A DNA stretch of 64,000 nucleotides, taken from positions 1 to 64,000 of the forward strand of contig JAUQZE010000035.1 of the NCBI GenBank assembly GCA_030587365.1, written 5' to 3'. Position 1 is the stretch's first letter; each line of letters opens with the position of its first letter. Position numbers and translations under genes: made by a program. Below the pieces are notes generated by a model, which was not told the origin of the DNA, did no database searches, and worked only from the letters and a program-made list of their open reading frames with translations. Source of the stretch: Candidatus Freyarchaeota archaeon. Lineage in GTDB: Archaea > Asgardarchaeota > Jordiarchaeia > Jordiarchaeales > Jordiarchaeaceae. Shown here piece by piece: positions 17,075 through 25,781 of the stretch.

Positions 17075-18856
17075 ATGCAATTAAGTAGAAAATGGAAAGT
17101 TTCGGATAGGCAGTACAATATTATTGAGGAACGCGACGTAAACGTCACAATGAGCGACGGTGTTGATATAAACTTGGATGTGTTCCGCCCGGATGCGGAG
17201 GGCAAGTTTCCGGCTTTGCTGTCGATGTCACCATACTCGAAAGAAGCTCAATCGGTACGCGCCTGGCCCGCTGCTATGGGGAAATCCCTTGTTGGGGGAT
17301 TTGTCAACGCTATCTTAGAGGCGGGTCCCACCGATTTCTTTGTGCGCCGAGGCTATGTACACATCATTGGCTCTGTGCGCGGATCAGGGAAATCAGGAGG
17401 GGCGTATGCTTTTTTCTCATCTAGAGAGATTAGAGACAATTATGAGCTTGTGGAATGGGCTGCTGGTCAGCCGTGGTGCGATGGGAATGTGGGTATGATG
17501 GGTATCTCCTACTTTGCCATAAATCAATTTTTGACTGCTGCACTGCAGCCGCCGCACCTTAAGGCTATCGCCCCCATTCACGGTCTTACGGATTTGTACA
17601 GAGATGTGAGTTATCACGGTGGAATCATGAACCCTGTGTTTGCCATCCAGTGGGCCGCAACCAATCTTGTTACTCACACATGTGTTCAGATAACCCGGGA
17701 GAAACTGGGCAATAATGCATTCGATCAAGCAATCAAACGAGCGCTACAGGATAAGGACATCAGCGCGAGATCCGGACTTGTTGAGGTTTTAAAAAACCCC
17801 GACAATCCTCTGATGACTTTTGTCATAGAAGGTCTCTTTCATCCTACGGACGGTCCTTTCTGGAGGGAGCGTAGTGTAAATTTCGATACCATTAGGATAC
17901 CCACCTATATCGCTGGGGACTATTCAATGCTTTCATTACACCTGCCCGGGGCGTTCCGCAGTTGGGAAAATCTAAAGGTCGCACCTAAGAAAATGGTTAT
18001 TGGGGGGCATTGGGGAGAAGCAGATAGGCCGTTCTACCAGTTCCATTACGAGATGCTGCGGTGGTTCGATTACTGGCTCAAAGGAATAGACACCGGCATT
18101 ATGGAGGAGCCGCCCGTTAGGATTTTCGTAACCGGCGCAAACGAATGGAAGACCACAGATGACTGGCCCATACCGGGTACAATCTGGATTCCCTTCTACC
18201 TGCACCCTAGCAGTGTCCTGTGCGAGATGGAGCCCTGGCCCGACGAGAGCAACGATTCCTTCGAGGACTCCCCAAACAAACGCGGGAGCCTGAAGTACTA
18301 TTCCCCACCCCTGGTGGAACCCACCGAAGTCATCGGCCCCATAGCATTGAACCTCTTTGCCTCCTGCACCGCGTCCGACGCGAACTTCTTCATCAGCCTG
18401 TGGGACATGGATCCAGAGGGAAAAGAAACCCTGCTCACCAGGGGTTGGCTCAAGGGCTCGCATCGGGAGGTGGACCCCAAACGGTCTAAACCGTGGCAAC
18501 CTTTCCACCCCCACACTGATCCGCAGCCTCTAACACCGGGCGAAATTTACGAGTTCAACATTGAGGTCATTCCCACGTGCAACCTGTTTAAGGTGGGCCA
18601 CCGGATTGGACTCAAGATAAGCGGCGTAGACGATGAGGAACCAAAGAGCATTATCGATTTAACTTTCACGCCTCATCTTTGGAGCCAAACGCCCAAGACA
18701 GTGACGGTTTACCATTATGCAGATTACCCATCCCATCTGCTTCTGCCAATTACCAAGGGAAACATTGTTGGTACCTGGATTTCGGGAGGAAACATGTACT
18801 TAACACCTGAAGAATTGAAAATGTATGATTATGCGTTTGAGTCTGCGCGCAGGTAA
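17075..18856 (+). CDS. CocE/NonD family hydrolase (X-Pro dipeptidyl-peptidase S15-like)
   Basis: 593 residues, ATG at 17075 just after GGAGG. Alpha/beta-hydrolase domain first: nucleophile S145 in the GISYF elbow, acidic residue expected in the later loop, and catalytic histidine probably in GGHWGEADRPF (~310). A cap domain is inserted after the nucleophile. The C-terminal ~200 residues form the jelly-roll domain of the family (IGPIALNLFASCTASDANFF to HADYPSHLLLP). Relatives cleave acyl esters (cocaine esterase) or proline-containing peptides. There is no signal peptide, so it acts in the cytoplasm. A decayed relative lies downstream in opposite orientation (19242-19823). Confidence 0.9.
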   Translation: MQLSRKWKVSDRQYNIIEERDVNVTMSDGVDINLDVFRPDAEGKFPALLSMSPYSKEAQSVRAWPAAMGKSLVGGFVNAILEAGPTDFFVRRGYVHIIGSVRGSGKSGGAYAFFSSREIRDNYELVEWAAGQPWCDGNVGMMGISYFAINQFLTAALQPPHLKAIAPIHGLTDLYRDVSYHGGIMNPVFAIQWAATNLVTHTCVQITREKLGNNAFDQAIKRALQDKDISARSGLVEVLKNPDNPLMTFVIEGLFHPTDGPFWRERSVNFDTIRIPTYIAGDYSMLSLHLPGAFRSWENLKVAPKKMVIGGHWGEADRPFYQFHYEMLRWFDYWLKGIDTGIMEEPPVRIFVTGANEWKTTDDWPIPGTIWIPFYLHPSSVLCEMEPWPDESNDSFEDSPNKRGSLKYYSPPLVEPTEVIGPIALNLFASCTASDANFFISLWDMDPEGKETLLTRGWLKGSHREVDPKRSKPWQPFHPHTDPQPLTPGEIYEFNIEVIPTCNLFKVGHRIGLKISGVDDEEPKSIIDLTFTPHLWSQTPKTVTVYHYADYPSHLLLPITKGNIVGTWISGGNMYLTPEELKMYDYAFESARR

Positions 18857-19241
18857 AGCCATTAGCGTGATCCATCCTGCTTTCAAATTCCCTACCCTTT
18901 ATTTTTTTATTGTTAAACCAGTCTGACGTCTCAACACTATTTGAAGTGCCTCAGGAAAACTAAAAGAGAGAGAAAAATCCATCTCTTTAAATGTGGTATA
19001 CCTAATTATCGGAAATTGAAGCTTTCGATTGCCACCAGTGAAATGGTCACAGAACCTAATCAGATTAATCCTGCCTTGCAGAAGGTTTTTGATTCCGGAG
19101 TCCATGCGGTGTTGGATGTGCGCATTAATCCGAAAGTTTAGACGATTCTGGATTATCTGTGGGCGAGTTCTTACAATCCTGCCACTTACCTAGACCGCTT
19201 GCGCCGACGACCACTACTAAAGGAGTAATAGCCCCCCTTGA
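18857..19241. other. Gene-free stretch with a possible coding relic
   Basis: About 385 bp. The plus strand holds an interrupted coding-like frame: DSGVHAVLDVRINPKV, a stop at 19139-19141, then TILDYLWASSYNPATYLDRL up to 19228. I do not recognise the source protein. It adjoins the CocE relic, so the whole 18.9-19.8 kb zone looks like decaying DNA. Confidence 0.4.
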
Positions 19242-19823
19242 TCATAGGCCCACCCAATATATACAACCGGTTGGACCGCCTGTATCTTGGATTTCTGGAG
19301 CATCAGGAATGACTGGCAAGAGCAGGTGGGACCGGCGTTCCAGGTCATGGTAAACGGATATCTTGGTAGGGACATCCCCCATCAAGGCTACTGAGTCTAA
19401 TGTGCTATCGTTCTCGTAAGTAGGGTCCTCACTTGTTATCTGCACCCAAACTTATGTCCAGCCTTGAAGGTAAGGAATAGGGGTTGAATTTCAATCTGAA
19501 AATCGTAGATTGTGTTTGGTTCCAGAGTAACCGGATTTTGGAAGGAATGCCAAGGCTGTCCCGGTTTGGACTTAGCCTCATTCACTTTTCTAAATGAAGC
19601 CTTGGGGTTGCCTAATGTCCACACCCTAACCTTGCCGTCAGGCGCGACTTCTCCTACCTTCACGAACCACACCCACGTGGACGTATCCTCTGTATCGGTA
19701 GAGCCGTAAAGAGTGATGCTTAGCGGACCCCAATTGGTCAATGCCTGATAGAGCTAAGGACACTTCCAAAGAACCAGGTTCCATAAAACTAACAATTCCA
19801 TAATAGTAAAAAAGGTACTTCAT
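19242..19823 (-). pseudogene. Decayed C-terminal domain of a CocE/NonD hydrolase
   Basis: Three overlapping minus-strand frames together give one protein relic. The part at 19436-19741 (GPLSITLYGSTDTEDT..., PGQPWHSFQNPVTLEPNTIYDFQIEI, FKAGHKFG) and the part at 19242-19445 (ISVYHDLERRSHLLLPVIP) match, in order, the C-terminal jelly-roll of the intact hydrolase at 17075-18856 (IGPIALNLF..., KPWQPFHPHTDPQPLTPGEIYEFNIEV, FKVGHRIG, VTVYHYADYPSHLLLPI). There are frameshifts near 19440 and 19740. The catalytic domain is absent. Clearly non-functional. Confidence 0.75.
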
Positions 19824-19883
19824 AATTGTAATAAAAAGAAGGAAAAATTTTGGTAAGTAGCTTCACACAAGTATCTGCGGTTT

Positions 19884-20717
19884 TTACGTTTTTTCTTTCT
19901 TCACTTGTTTTTTTGGGGATTCTTTCTTTTTCATCAGCCTATCTAAAACTCCGATGATTCCCAAAGCAAAGAATGTTGTTGCTATTATTATTAAACCCAT
20001 CCCTGGTAAAGAACGTACATTCCCCTGGAAAGCAAACCCAAAGCCCATTATAATATAAGTCGTGAGGCCGAGTGCGAATCCTAGAGACCTGCCGCTCCTG
20101 TTTTTCCAGGCTAGAATGTAGAAGAGAATCGTCGTCGGAATTACAATTGCAGCAAGGTAGATGGATATTGGGAATTCGTCTGGAATTAGCACTACTAGTG
20201 GGTCATAAAGTATGTTCGTCGGTATTAGACTACCTGATTGGCCTATTGGGACGAAATTTTGGAATATGCTTTTTAGAGTTATGTACCAAGGGTTCCCTAT
20301 GAACTGCCCCGTAAAACCGTATGAGAAAACCTCGAACAAAATTCTCGTCTCAGCAATGCTTGACTCTACAGTTAATTGGTGGAATAATGCAACTGCTACA
20401 ATTAATGCTGGGAGGGCGTAGAGCTGCTTAACTCCTACCATCACCAATCCAATGGTAGATGTGATTCCTGCGGCAATTAAAAACGTTAATACTATCATTG
20501 CATGCATATTAAGTTGCAGAATGTCTTCAACAACCAAGAAGTTACAAAAGAAAAATGCTGAAAGCACGGCGAAGAATGCGATAAAAAGCCAGGTGAGTTT
20601 TTCCCGCATTTTTAAATAGCGTCTAACAAGGTAGGCCGCGCAGGCTGCGGAAAGGGCGGAAGTTATTAGATAAGCTAACGGCTCGTAAAGACCAGTAAAC
20701 GTAGTGGATACTGACAA
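19884..20717 (-). CDS. Polytopic membrane protein, unknown function
   Basis: 277 residues from TTG at 20717, preceded by GAGGTG. About seven to eight hydrophobic helices: ~9-30, 40-60, 70-95, 98-120, then after a polar loop (~125-185) helices at ~190-210, 215-235 and 240-262. The C terminus is strongly basic (KKKESPKKQVKKEKT) and should be cytoplasmic. The middle loop contains GNPWYITLKSIFQNFVPIGQSG and is probably extracellular. No transporter or enzyme signature recognised. Its leader contains a hairpin (20765-20793). Confidence 0.6.
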   Translation of the reverse strand: MSVSTTFTGLYEPLAYLITSALSAACAAYLVRRYLKMREKLTWLFIAFFAVLSAFFFCNFLVVEDILQLNMHAMIVLTFLIAAGITSTIGLVMVGVKQLYALPALIVAVALFHQLTVESSIAETRILFEVFSYGFTGQFIGNPWYITLKSIFQNFVPIGQSGSLIPTNILYDPLVVLIPDEFPISIYLAAIVIPTTILFYILAWKNRSGRSLGFALGLTTYIIMGFGFAFQGNVRSLPGMGLIIIATTFFALGIIGVLDRLMKKKESPKKQVKKEKT

Positions 20718-21092
20718 TTCTATAACACCTCTTTTTTCTCTTATTTGTATTTGTATTTGAATTTGTTACCCTTTTCATTAAAAAAGGGGTAACCCCACTC
20801 ACTTCGTTAATATGAGGTCATTATTATCTGTATATTTGTTTTTTTATATATTTTTCCTTAATAGTCTTAGGTGATGCAGAATCACTCGACTTTTTCGATG
20901 TTTTCTGAAAGGGGGTCTGCCTGTTTTGTTCCTTTCCCTCCCCCTCTTCTTGTTTCTTGGCTCTTCTTGCTTAGACCGCCGTCATGATTAGACCGTAGCT
21001 GAAGTGCTCCATCTGAACTACAAGAGTCTCCGCCGGTTTGCCGCGTGAGAAAACCAAAAAGTTAATAACTCACCTTTATAACGGTATTTATA
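20718..21092. other. Divergent intergenic region with hairpin
   Basis: 375 bp. The minus-strand side contains the hairpin below and a TATA-like TATATAAAAAAACAAAT near 20836-20852. The plus-strand side contains TTTATAACGGTATTTATA at 21075-21092, a likely TATA box for the next gene. Between them 20930-21050 is GC-richer with a short uninterrupted minus-strand frame (RGKPAETLVVQMEHFSYG) that I cannot assign. Confidence 0.45.
20765..20793 (-). promoter_or_regulatory. Hairpin in the leader of the 19884-20717 membrane-protein gene
   Basis: GTTACCCTTTT and AAAAAGGGGTAAC form an inverted repeat with a short loop. On the minus strand it lies between the probable TATA box and the TTG start, about 50 bases upstream of the start, so it would be transcribed in the 5' leader. 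It could be a leader structure or an operator; no known riboswitch is recognised. Confidence 0.4.
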
Positions 21093-21815
21093 GTGAGGTC
21101 GGAAAGCATGGAATCTAAACTCTCTGATTTTAAAATGTTAGAAGAGGCTCCGTACGAAATGCCCGAACCCAGAGCCTATACCGAACTAATTGTGGGGTCG
21201 TTAAAACGAGAAGAATTTTTGTTCGGTCCGGTATTCACCGCCAGATTCATAAAGTACGCCTTACAGTTTGTAGCTAAAAAATACGGAGAGGAACCCTCTG
21301 AAGATATCAGAACCTTAGACCAATTGAAAGAGTATCTAATCTCAGTATCTGATAAATACCCCTCCGCTTGCTGCCACGCAATCCAGTATGCTCAGGTTAA
21401 GACTGAAAGCAAACTTGAAGGTAGTTCTGGAGTCGCAGGGACTCGACTATTATCGACAGGTGTTGCTAAAAGTATGACGGATAGGCTGGTCATTAAAGAG
21501 AGAAACGTTGACCTTGATGCTGTTTTTATAAAGCTTCGCCAGATCTCAATTGCGATGAAAATCAGCCCCCAAAAAATCGGATACAAGAAAAATGAAGATG
21601 GAAGCGTATTAATACTCCACCCAACTTGTTACTTCCTTGAAGCATGCCAAGAAGCTTTTAATGAGGGCTGGTTAAAAAGACCAGACGGTCGTATTAGATG
21701 TAGCATGAACGGAACTATAAACCAGTACCTTAAGCTGGCTACGGGTTATGACTGGGACTACGTCGTCTTAGAATTTGATAAACCATATTGTATAACTAAA
21801 TGTTTTATGGTCTAA
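21093..21815 (+). CDS. Unknown protein, possibly V4R-like ligand-binding fold
   Basis: 240 residues from GTG at 21093; an ATG at 21108 fits better with the TATA box at ~21076 and would make a leaderless mRNA. Not confidently recognised. The C-terminal third (HPTCYFLEACQEAFNEGW, RCSMNGTINQYLKLATGYDWDYVVLEFDKPYC, KCFMV) recalls the V4R/heme-NO-binding-like pattern in which cysteines precede a final strand, and the N-terminal RFIKYALQFVAKKYGE looks helical. No membrane segments. Monocistronic. A small-molecule-binding role is only a guess. Confidence 0.5.
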   Translation: MRSESMESKLSDFKMLEEAPYEMPEPRAYTELIVGSLKREEFLFGPVFTARFIKYALQFVAKKYGEEPSEDIRTLDQLKEYLISVSDKYPSACCHAIQYAQVKTESKLEGSSGVAGTRLLSTGVAKSMTDRLVIKERNVDLDAVFIKLRQISIAMKISPQKIGYKKNEDGSVLILHPTCYFLEACQEAFNEGWLKRPDGRIRCSMNGTINQYLKLATGYDWDYVVLEFDKPYCITKCFMV

Positions 21816-21886
21816 TCATTCATTCGGGCGAGAGGCTTTCAGAGAAATCTCTACACGGAAAACAGAAATAATACACACAATTTGCG

Positions 21887-22687
21887 CTACTTCTTTTTCT
21901 CTAAAAACGCCTTTACCCGTTCTCGATGAGCATCGGTTTGGAAGCATATCGCCTGCATGGTCATTTCGTAATCCATCGCTTCCCTCAAGCTCGTCGTCAT
22001 AGCTCTGTTAATCGTTTTTTTGGCTGCCCCGAGCGTTCTCGATGGCAAATCAGCCAGCCTCTTTGCATATTCTTTCACTGTAGGCATTAACTCTTCTTCA
22101 GGAACAACCTTGTTCACCATTCCTATCTGCTCCGCCTCCTTCGCCGACACCATCTTCCCCATCAGGATAATCTCCTTCGCCCTCTGCAACCCAACCAGCC
22201 TGGGCAGAAGCCAGCTTCCCCCTCCATCGGGTACTAGTCCTACGTGAATAAAAACCTCACCGAACCTAGCATTTTCCGAGGCTATAACGAAGTCGCTAGC
22301 TAAAGCCCAGTTGCACGCAGCACCCGCCGCCACACCATTAACCGCAGCAATAATGGGCTTTTCGATATTCCAAATTCGATTAGTTACTTCTGAGGTATAG
22401 TGATACAAGCCTTTTCTTAAAAGCAGCGGGTCCAATTGGTGCGCCTCCTTCATGCCTCCGATGTCTCCGCCAGCACTGAACGCTTCGCCTGTTCCTGTTA
22501 GAATTATAACTTTGACATCATCATCCATGTTTAAGGTATCCAACGCCTCTTTCATTTCCTCTTGCAGCTCCAGATTTAAGGCGTTTAACTTTTCTGGGCG
22601 GTTCATTTTTATGGTGGCAATACCGTTTTCCTTCTCAACAATAATATACTGATAAGGAATAACTCTCACGCTCCTCAATTCTAGCAA
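21887..22687 (-). CDS. Enoyl-CoA hydratase/isomerase family protein (crotonase fold)
   Basis: 266 residues. Crotonase fold: NRPEKLNAL, the oxyanion-hole segment FSAGGDIGGM, NGVAAGAACNWALASDF, and GEVFIHVGLVPDGGGSW. In hydratases the two catalytic glutamates would fall in the last two segments; here the second is an aspartate in VPDGGGS, as in PaaG-type isomerases, so isomerase or 1,2-epoxy/enoyl isomerase activity is as likely as hydration. It acts on acyl-CoA intermediates in the cytoplasm. It lies 100 bp downstream of the CoA-transferase pair on the same strand, suggesting joint expression. Confidence 0.9.
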   Translation of the reverse strand: MLELRSVRVIPYQYIIVEKENGIATIKMNRPEKLNALNLELQEEMKEALDTLNMDDDVKVIILTGTGEAFSAGGDIGGMKEAHQLDPLLLRKGLYHYTSEVTNRIWNIEKPIIAAVNGVAAGAACNWALASDFVIASENARFGEVFIHVGLVPDGGGSWLLPRLVGLQRAKEIILMGKMVSAKEAEQIGMVNKVVPEEELMPTVKEYAKRLADLPSRTLGAAKKTINRAMTTSLREAMDYEMTMQAICFQTDAHRERVKAFLEKKK

Positions 22688-22789
22688 TTTTAGATTAAAA
22701 AATTAAAGACAGTCGACTTCTTTTATAACTTTCCATAAAAAATAATGTTAAAAAGAAAATAGAGAAATAAAAAAATAAAATTGGTATGC

Positions 22790-23566
22790 TTATTTTCCTA
22801 TGGACACTCCTTGGGGGTCGAGTTCGTGGAGTATCTTGACTTCTTCCTTAGTGGGTATGGGCGTCGTTTCAAGCTTATCTGCAATCAGCAACTCGAAGCC
22901 GCAGTTCTCCTTTATTTGCTGCAACGTGACACCGGGGTGTATGGATATTAGTCTCATCCTCTTAGTTTCTTTATCGAATTCGTATATTCCCATCTGTGTT
23001 ATTACTCTGTATGGGCCTGATCCTTCGGGTAATCCTGCTTTTTCTCTTGCTCCCGGTCCGGTGAGGTAACCCGGAGTTGTTATGAAGTCAACTTTCTTTA
23101 CAAAGGTTCTTGGTGCCTGGTTTCTCATCATGTAAATAGTTCTATTCGATAGTGAGCCTATATCATTCGCTCCACCGCTTCCTGGGAAGCGCACCTTTGG
23201 AGCATCATGATCTCCGATGCATGTCGTATTTAGGTTTCCGTACATGTCTATCTGTGCTCCGCCCAGAAAACCGTAATCAATATAGCCCGCCTGACAGGCT
23301 GACATAACATCATGCATGCTGGAGGCTCCTACTGCTTTCCAGAATGTTCTTGAGTCACCCACGGAAATGGGCAAAACAGGTATCTGAGGTCCCATGCCAC
23401 CCGCCTCAAAAATAATCAACAGGTTAGGAGCGTGTGTCCTTTGAGCAAGCATAGAAGCAATCATAGGCAAACCAGTTCCCACGAAAACGGATTTTTTGTC
23501 TTCAAGTACTTTGGATGCCGCTACTGCTAGGAGTTCACCCATTGTGTATTTATTTTCTTTACTCAT
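22790..23566 (-). CDS. CoA transferase, beta subunit (family I, glutaconate-CoA-transferase type)
   Basis: About 258 residues from ATG at 23566 (the frame is open to 23575); GTGAGGTGAGG just upstream supports this start. Family I CoA-transferase fold: the catalytic glutamate is expected in the segment LLIIFEAGGMGPQIPVLP, the position matching the active glutamate of the glutaconate CoA-transferase beta chain. GGAQIDMYGNLNTTCIG and GSGGANDIGSLS are conserved acceptor-loop segments. It moves CoA between acids through an enzyme-thioester. It is translationally coupled to the alpha subunit, whose stop is about 10 bases upstream. Confidence 0.9.
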   Translation of the reverse strand: MSKENKYTMGELLAVAASKVLEDKKSVFVGTGLPMIASMLAQRTHAPNLLIIFEAGGMGPQIPVLPISVGDSRTFWKAVGASSMHDVMSACQAGYIDYGFLGGAQIDMYGNLNTTCIGDHDAPKVRFPGSGGANDIGSLSNRTIYMMRNQAPRTFVKKVDFITTPGYLTGPGAREKAGLPEGSGPYRVITQMGIYEFDKETKRMRLISIHPGVTLQQIKENCGFELLIADKLETTPIPTKEEVKILHELDPQGVSIGK

Positions 23567-23576
23567 TAACCTCACC

Positions 23577-24617
23577 TCACTTTTTACGCCAGGGCGCTAC
23601 CATGGGCGCTCTTAACTGTTCGACTTTCTTAAGGTAGTTTAGCTTCTTCACTCCGCCTACTAAGCTTAAGTACTCTTCGAAGTCCTCAGCACCGAAAACG
23701 TACTTGTCAAGATATTGTTTTACGCCTTCATCTGTCTCCGAGATTTGAAGCCACTCAGCGATGTGTTCCTCATCAAAGAAGTACAGGTAGGGCATTTCGC
23801 AGGGGTGGGCACCATAGGGGACTTCACAAACCGCGTCGACGCAGTAGAATGGAATTGCTGTATGCCACGGTTCGTTTCGAATCCTATTCTCTGGGATTAT
23901 ATCCTCCGTTGTTATTATTAGTCTCCTTGCGGATCTTGATAGTTCGAAGTCCTCAATCATTATGCCGTCGATTTGGGCGTTACCATACTTATCACACCGG
24001 GGTACGTGGATGAAAACCACGTCCGGATTACATGAGGGAATTAAACATATTGGTTTCCCACTGAAGGGGTCTTCCACCACTATAGCGGAGCTATAGTTAA
24101 ATGTGTCAGTACCCACGAGGTTTCGTGAGGGGACAAAGGGTAATCCCATCATTCCCCCTAGAAAACGCCACTGATAACCCGCATTACTTATTTCACCAAT
24201 AACCTTGCACTTTCCCGTCTCAACCATTCTCCTCGAGGCTGGGGACAAGCCTCTTAACTCGTGGCCGAATGAGTAGGCAACTTCAACCTTGTTAACCGCA
24301 CCAGAGCCCACAAGAACATCTAGGTCGTGGACCGCTGTTTTTCCAGCCATTATTAAGTTCTTTTTCTTCTGTCTTATTATTTCATAAATTATGGACATGG
24401 AAACTCTGATGTGGCCGAAACCGCCGGAGGCGATGTAACTTCCGTCTTTAACATATTTTGAAACTGCTTCCTTAACCGTCATTGTTTTATCCACTAGGTC
24501 TCTGGTTTTGTTTTCTCTAATCCATTTTCGATGCTCGTCGGGATCATGCCAACCTATTAGTTCTCCTTTTCCTTTTGCCAAGATTTTTAATTGATTTTCT
24601 ATCTTTAGTTTCGTCAA
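23577..24617 (-). CDS. CoA transferase, alpha subunit (family I, glutaconate-CoA-transferase type)
   Basis: 346 residues from TTG at 24617 after GGTGA. The CoA-binding glycine loop typical of the alpha chain is seen as DGSYIASGGFGHIRVS near residue 60, and PDVVFIHVPRCDKYGNAQIDG is the conserved central segment. The C-terminal ~60 residues extend beyond the usual core as a helical tail. It forms a heteromer with the beta subunit encoded next. The substrate acid (glutaconate, 3-oxoacid or another dicarboxylate) cannot be told from sequence. Confidence 0.9.
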   Translation of the reverse strand: MTKLKIENQLKILAKGKGELIGWHDPDEHRKWIRENKTRDLVDKTMTVKEAVSKYVKDGSYIASGGFGHIRVSMSIIYEIIRQKKKNLIMAGKTAVHDLDVLVGSGAVNKVEVAYSFGHELRGLSPASRRMVETGKCKVIGEISNAGYQWRFLGGMMGLPFVPSRNLVGTDTFNYSSAIVVEDPFSGKPICLIPSCNPDVVFIHVPRCDKYGNAQIDGIMIEDFELSRSARRLIITTEDIIPENRIRNEPWHTAIPFYCVDAVCEVPYGAHPCEMPYLYFFDEEHIAEWLQISETDEGVKQYLDKYVFGAEDFEEYLSLVGGVKKLNYLKKVEQLRAPMVAPWRKK

Positions 24618-24861
24618 GTGTAGTCACCATTCCACAAATTGGAGAAACAACGAATGAAAGTACTTTATATTCTTTTCCCAAAGAATGTTTCCGATTAAAA
24701 GTAATAATCATTTAACTTTTCATAAATGATTTTTTGTTATTGCAGCTACTTTAAGTCCTCCTATACCCAACCAGAATAGTTTATTTTAAAGTGGAGAGCT
24801 TATACTAATTAATTTAAAACATGTTCTTAGTCATAGAAAGAAAACATAGAAGGTGAGTTCT

Positions 24862-25653
24862 TTGAAAGAGTTTTCGGAACAAAGACTGAGTGGTAGAGCA
24901 GCACTAGTTACCGGAAGCGGTTCCGGGATTGGCAGGGCAATCAGTTTACGGTATGCTAGGGAAGGTGCAAATATTATTGTGAACGACATTAATTTGGAAG
25001 GGGCTAACGAGACAGCCAAGATGATAAAGGAACTCGGTAGAAAAGCTATGGTAATAAAAGCTGACGTGAGCAAATCCGCTGAAGTGGAAGCAATGGTTGA
25101 AAAAGCCTACAAAGATTGGGGAAGAATAGATATTCTAGTAAACAACGCTGGGATTAGTGGTATTCCCTATTTGATCATTGAGGAACCGGAGCCGGAATGG
25201 GATCGCGTTATGAACACCAATCTTAAGGGAACTTGGCTTTGTTCAAAGTTTGTCGCCTTAAGGATGCTAAAACAGGAAAAGAAGTTCGGCCCATTGAGAG
25301 GGAAAATAATAAACACCGCCTCGATTGCCGGTAAGACTGCATTTTCTCATATAGGTGCCTACTCAGCTAGCAAATTTGGAGTGATAGGCTTAACTCAAGT
25401 GTTCGCGAAGGAGTTAGCTCCTGACATAACCGTGAACGCCATCTGTCCGGGTTTTCATGTAACTGGCATATACCTTAACAGTGAAGAAGTAATAAGAGAA
25501 TCCATGAAGCAATTCAAATCCCCAGAAATTCTCGTGGGACGAATTGGAAAAGCAGAAGATGTTGCTCCCCTCGCAACTTTCCTGGCATCGAATGATTCAG
25601 ACTACATGACTGGACAAGCGATCAACATCGATGGAGGAGTAGAATTCCATTAG
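24862..25653 (+). CDS. Short-chain dehydrogenase/reductase (3-oxoacyl reductase/3-hydroxyacyl-CoA dehydrogenase-like)
   Basis: About 263 residues from TTG at 24862, which sits 5 bases after AGGTGAG; the frame is open from 24853. Classical SDR: TGSGSGIGRA nucleotide loop, D after strand 2 (VNDIN, favouring NAD), NNAGISG, the catalytic serine in NTASIAG and the YSASK motif, ending with GQAINIDGGVEF. Such enzymes oxidise 3-hydroxyacyl-CoA or reduce 3-oxoacyl thioesters; the surroundings (CoA transferase, crotonase, MaoC) favour acyl-CoA metabolism. Divergent from the CoA transferase. Confidence 0.9.
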   Translation: MKEFSEQRLSGRAALVTGSGSGIGRAISLRYAREGANIIVNDINLEGANETAKMIKELGRKAMVIKADVSKSAEVEAMVEKAYKDWGRIDILVNNAGISGIPYLIIEEPEPEWDRVMNTNLKGTWLCSKFVALRMLKQEKKFGPLRGKIINTASIAGKTAFSHIGAYSASKFGVIGLTQVFAKELAPDITVNAICPGFHVTGIYLNSEEVIRESMKQFKSPEILVGRIGKAEDVAPLATFLASNDSDYMTGQAINIDGGVEFH

Positions 25654-25781
25654 AATCCCGACTCTAGGAGAAATAGAGAAAACAAAAAAGGTAACTTTCT
25701 CTGGTGGGCTTCTACTTACAGTGTTTCGGGCGAACTTATTATACAACTGGGGATAAGTCCTTTGAAATTGTTAAACTATTT

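Noticed and set aside
17972..18514. Minus-strand open frame of 180 codons
   Set aside because: Antisense shadow of the CocE/NonD hydrolase; the GC-rich codon bias of that region opens the opposite frame.
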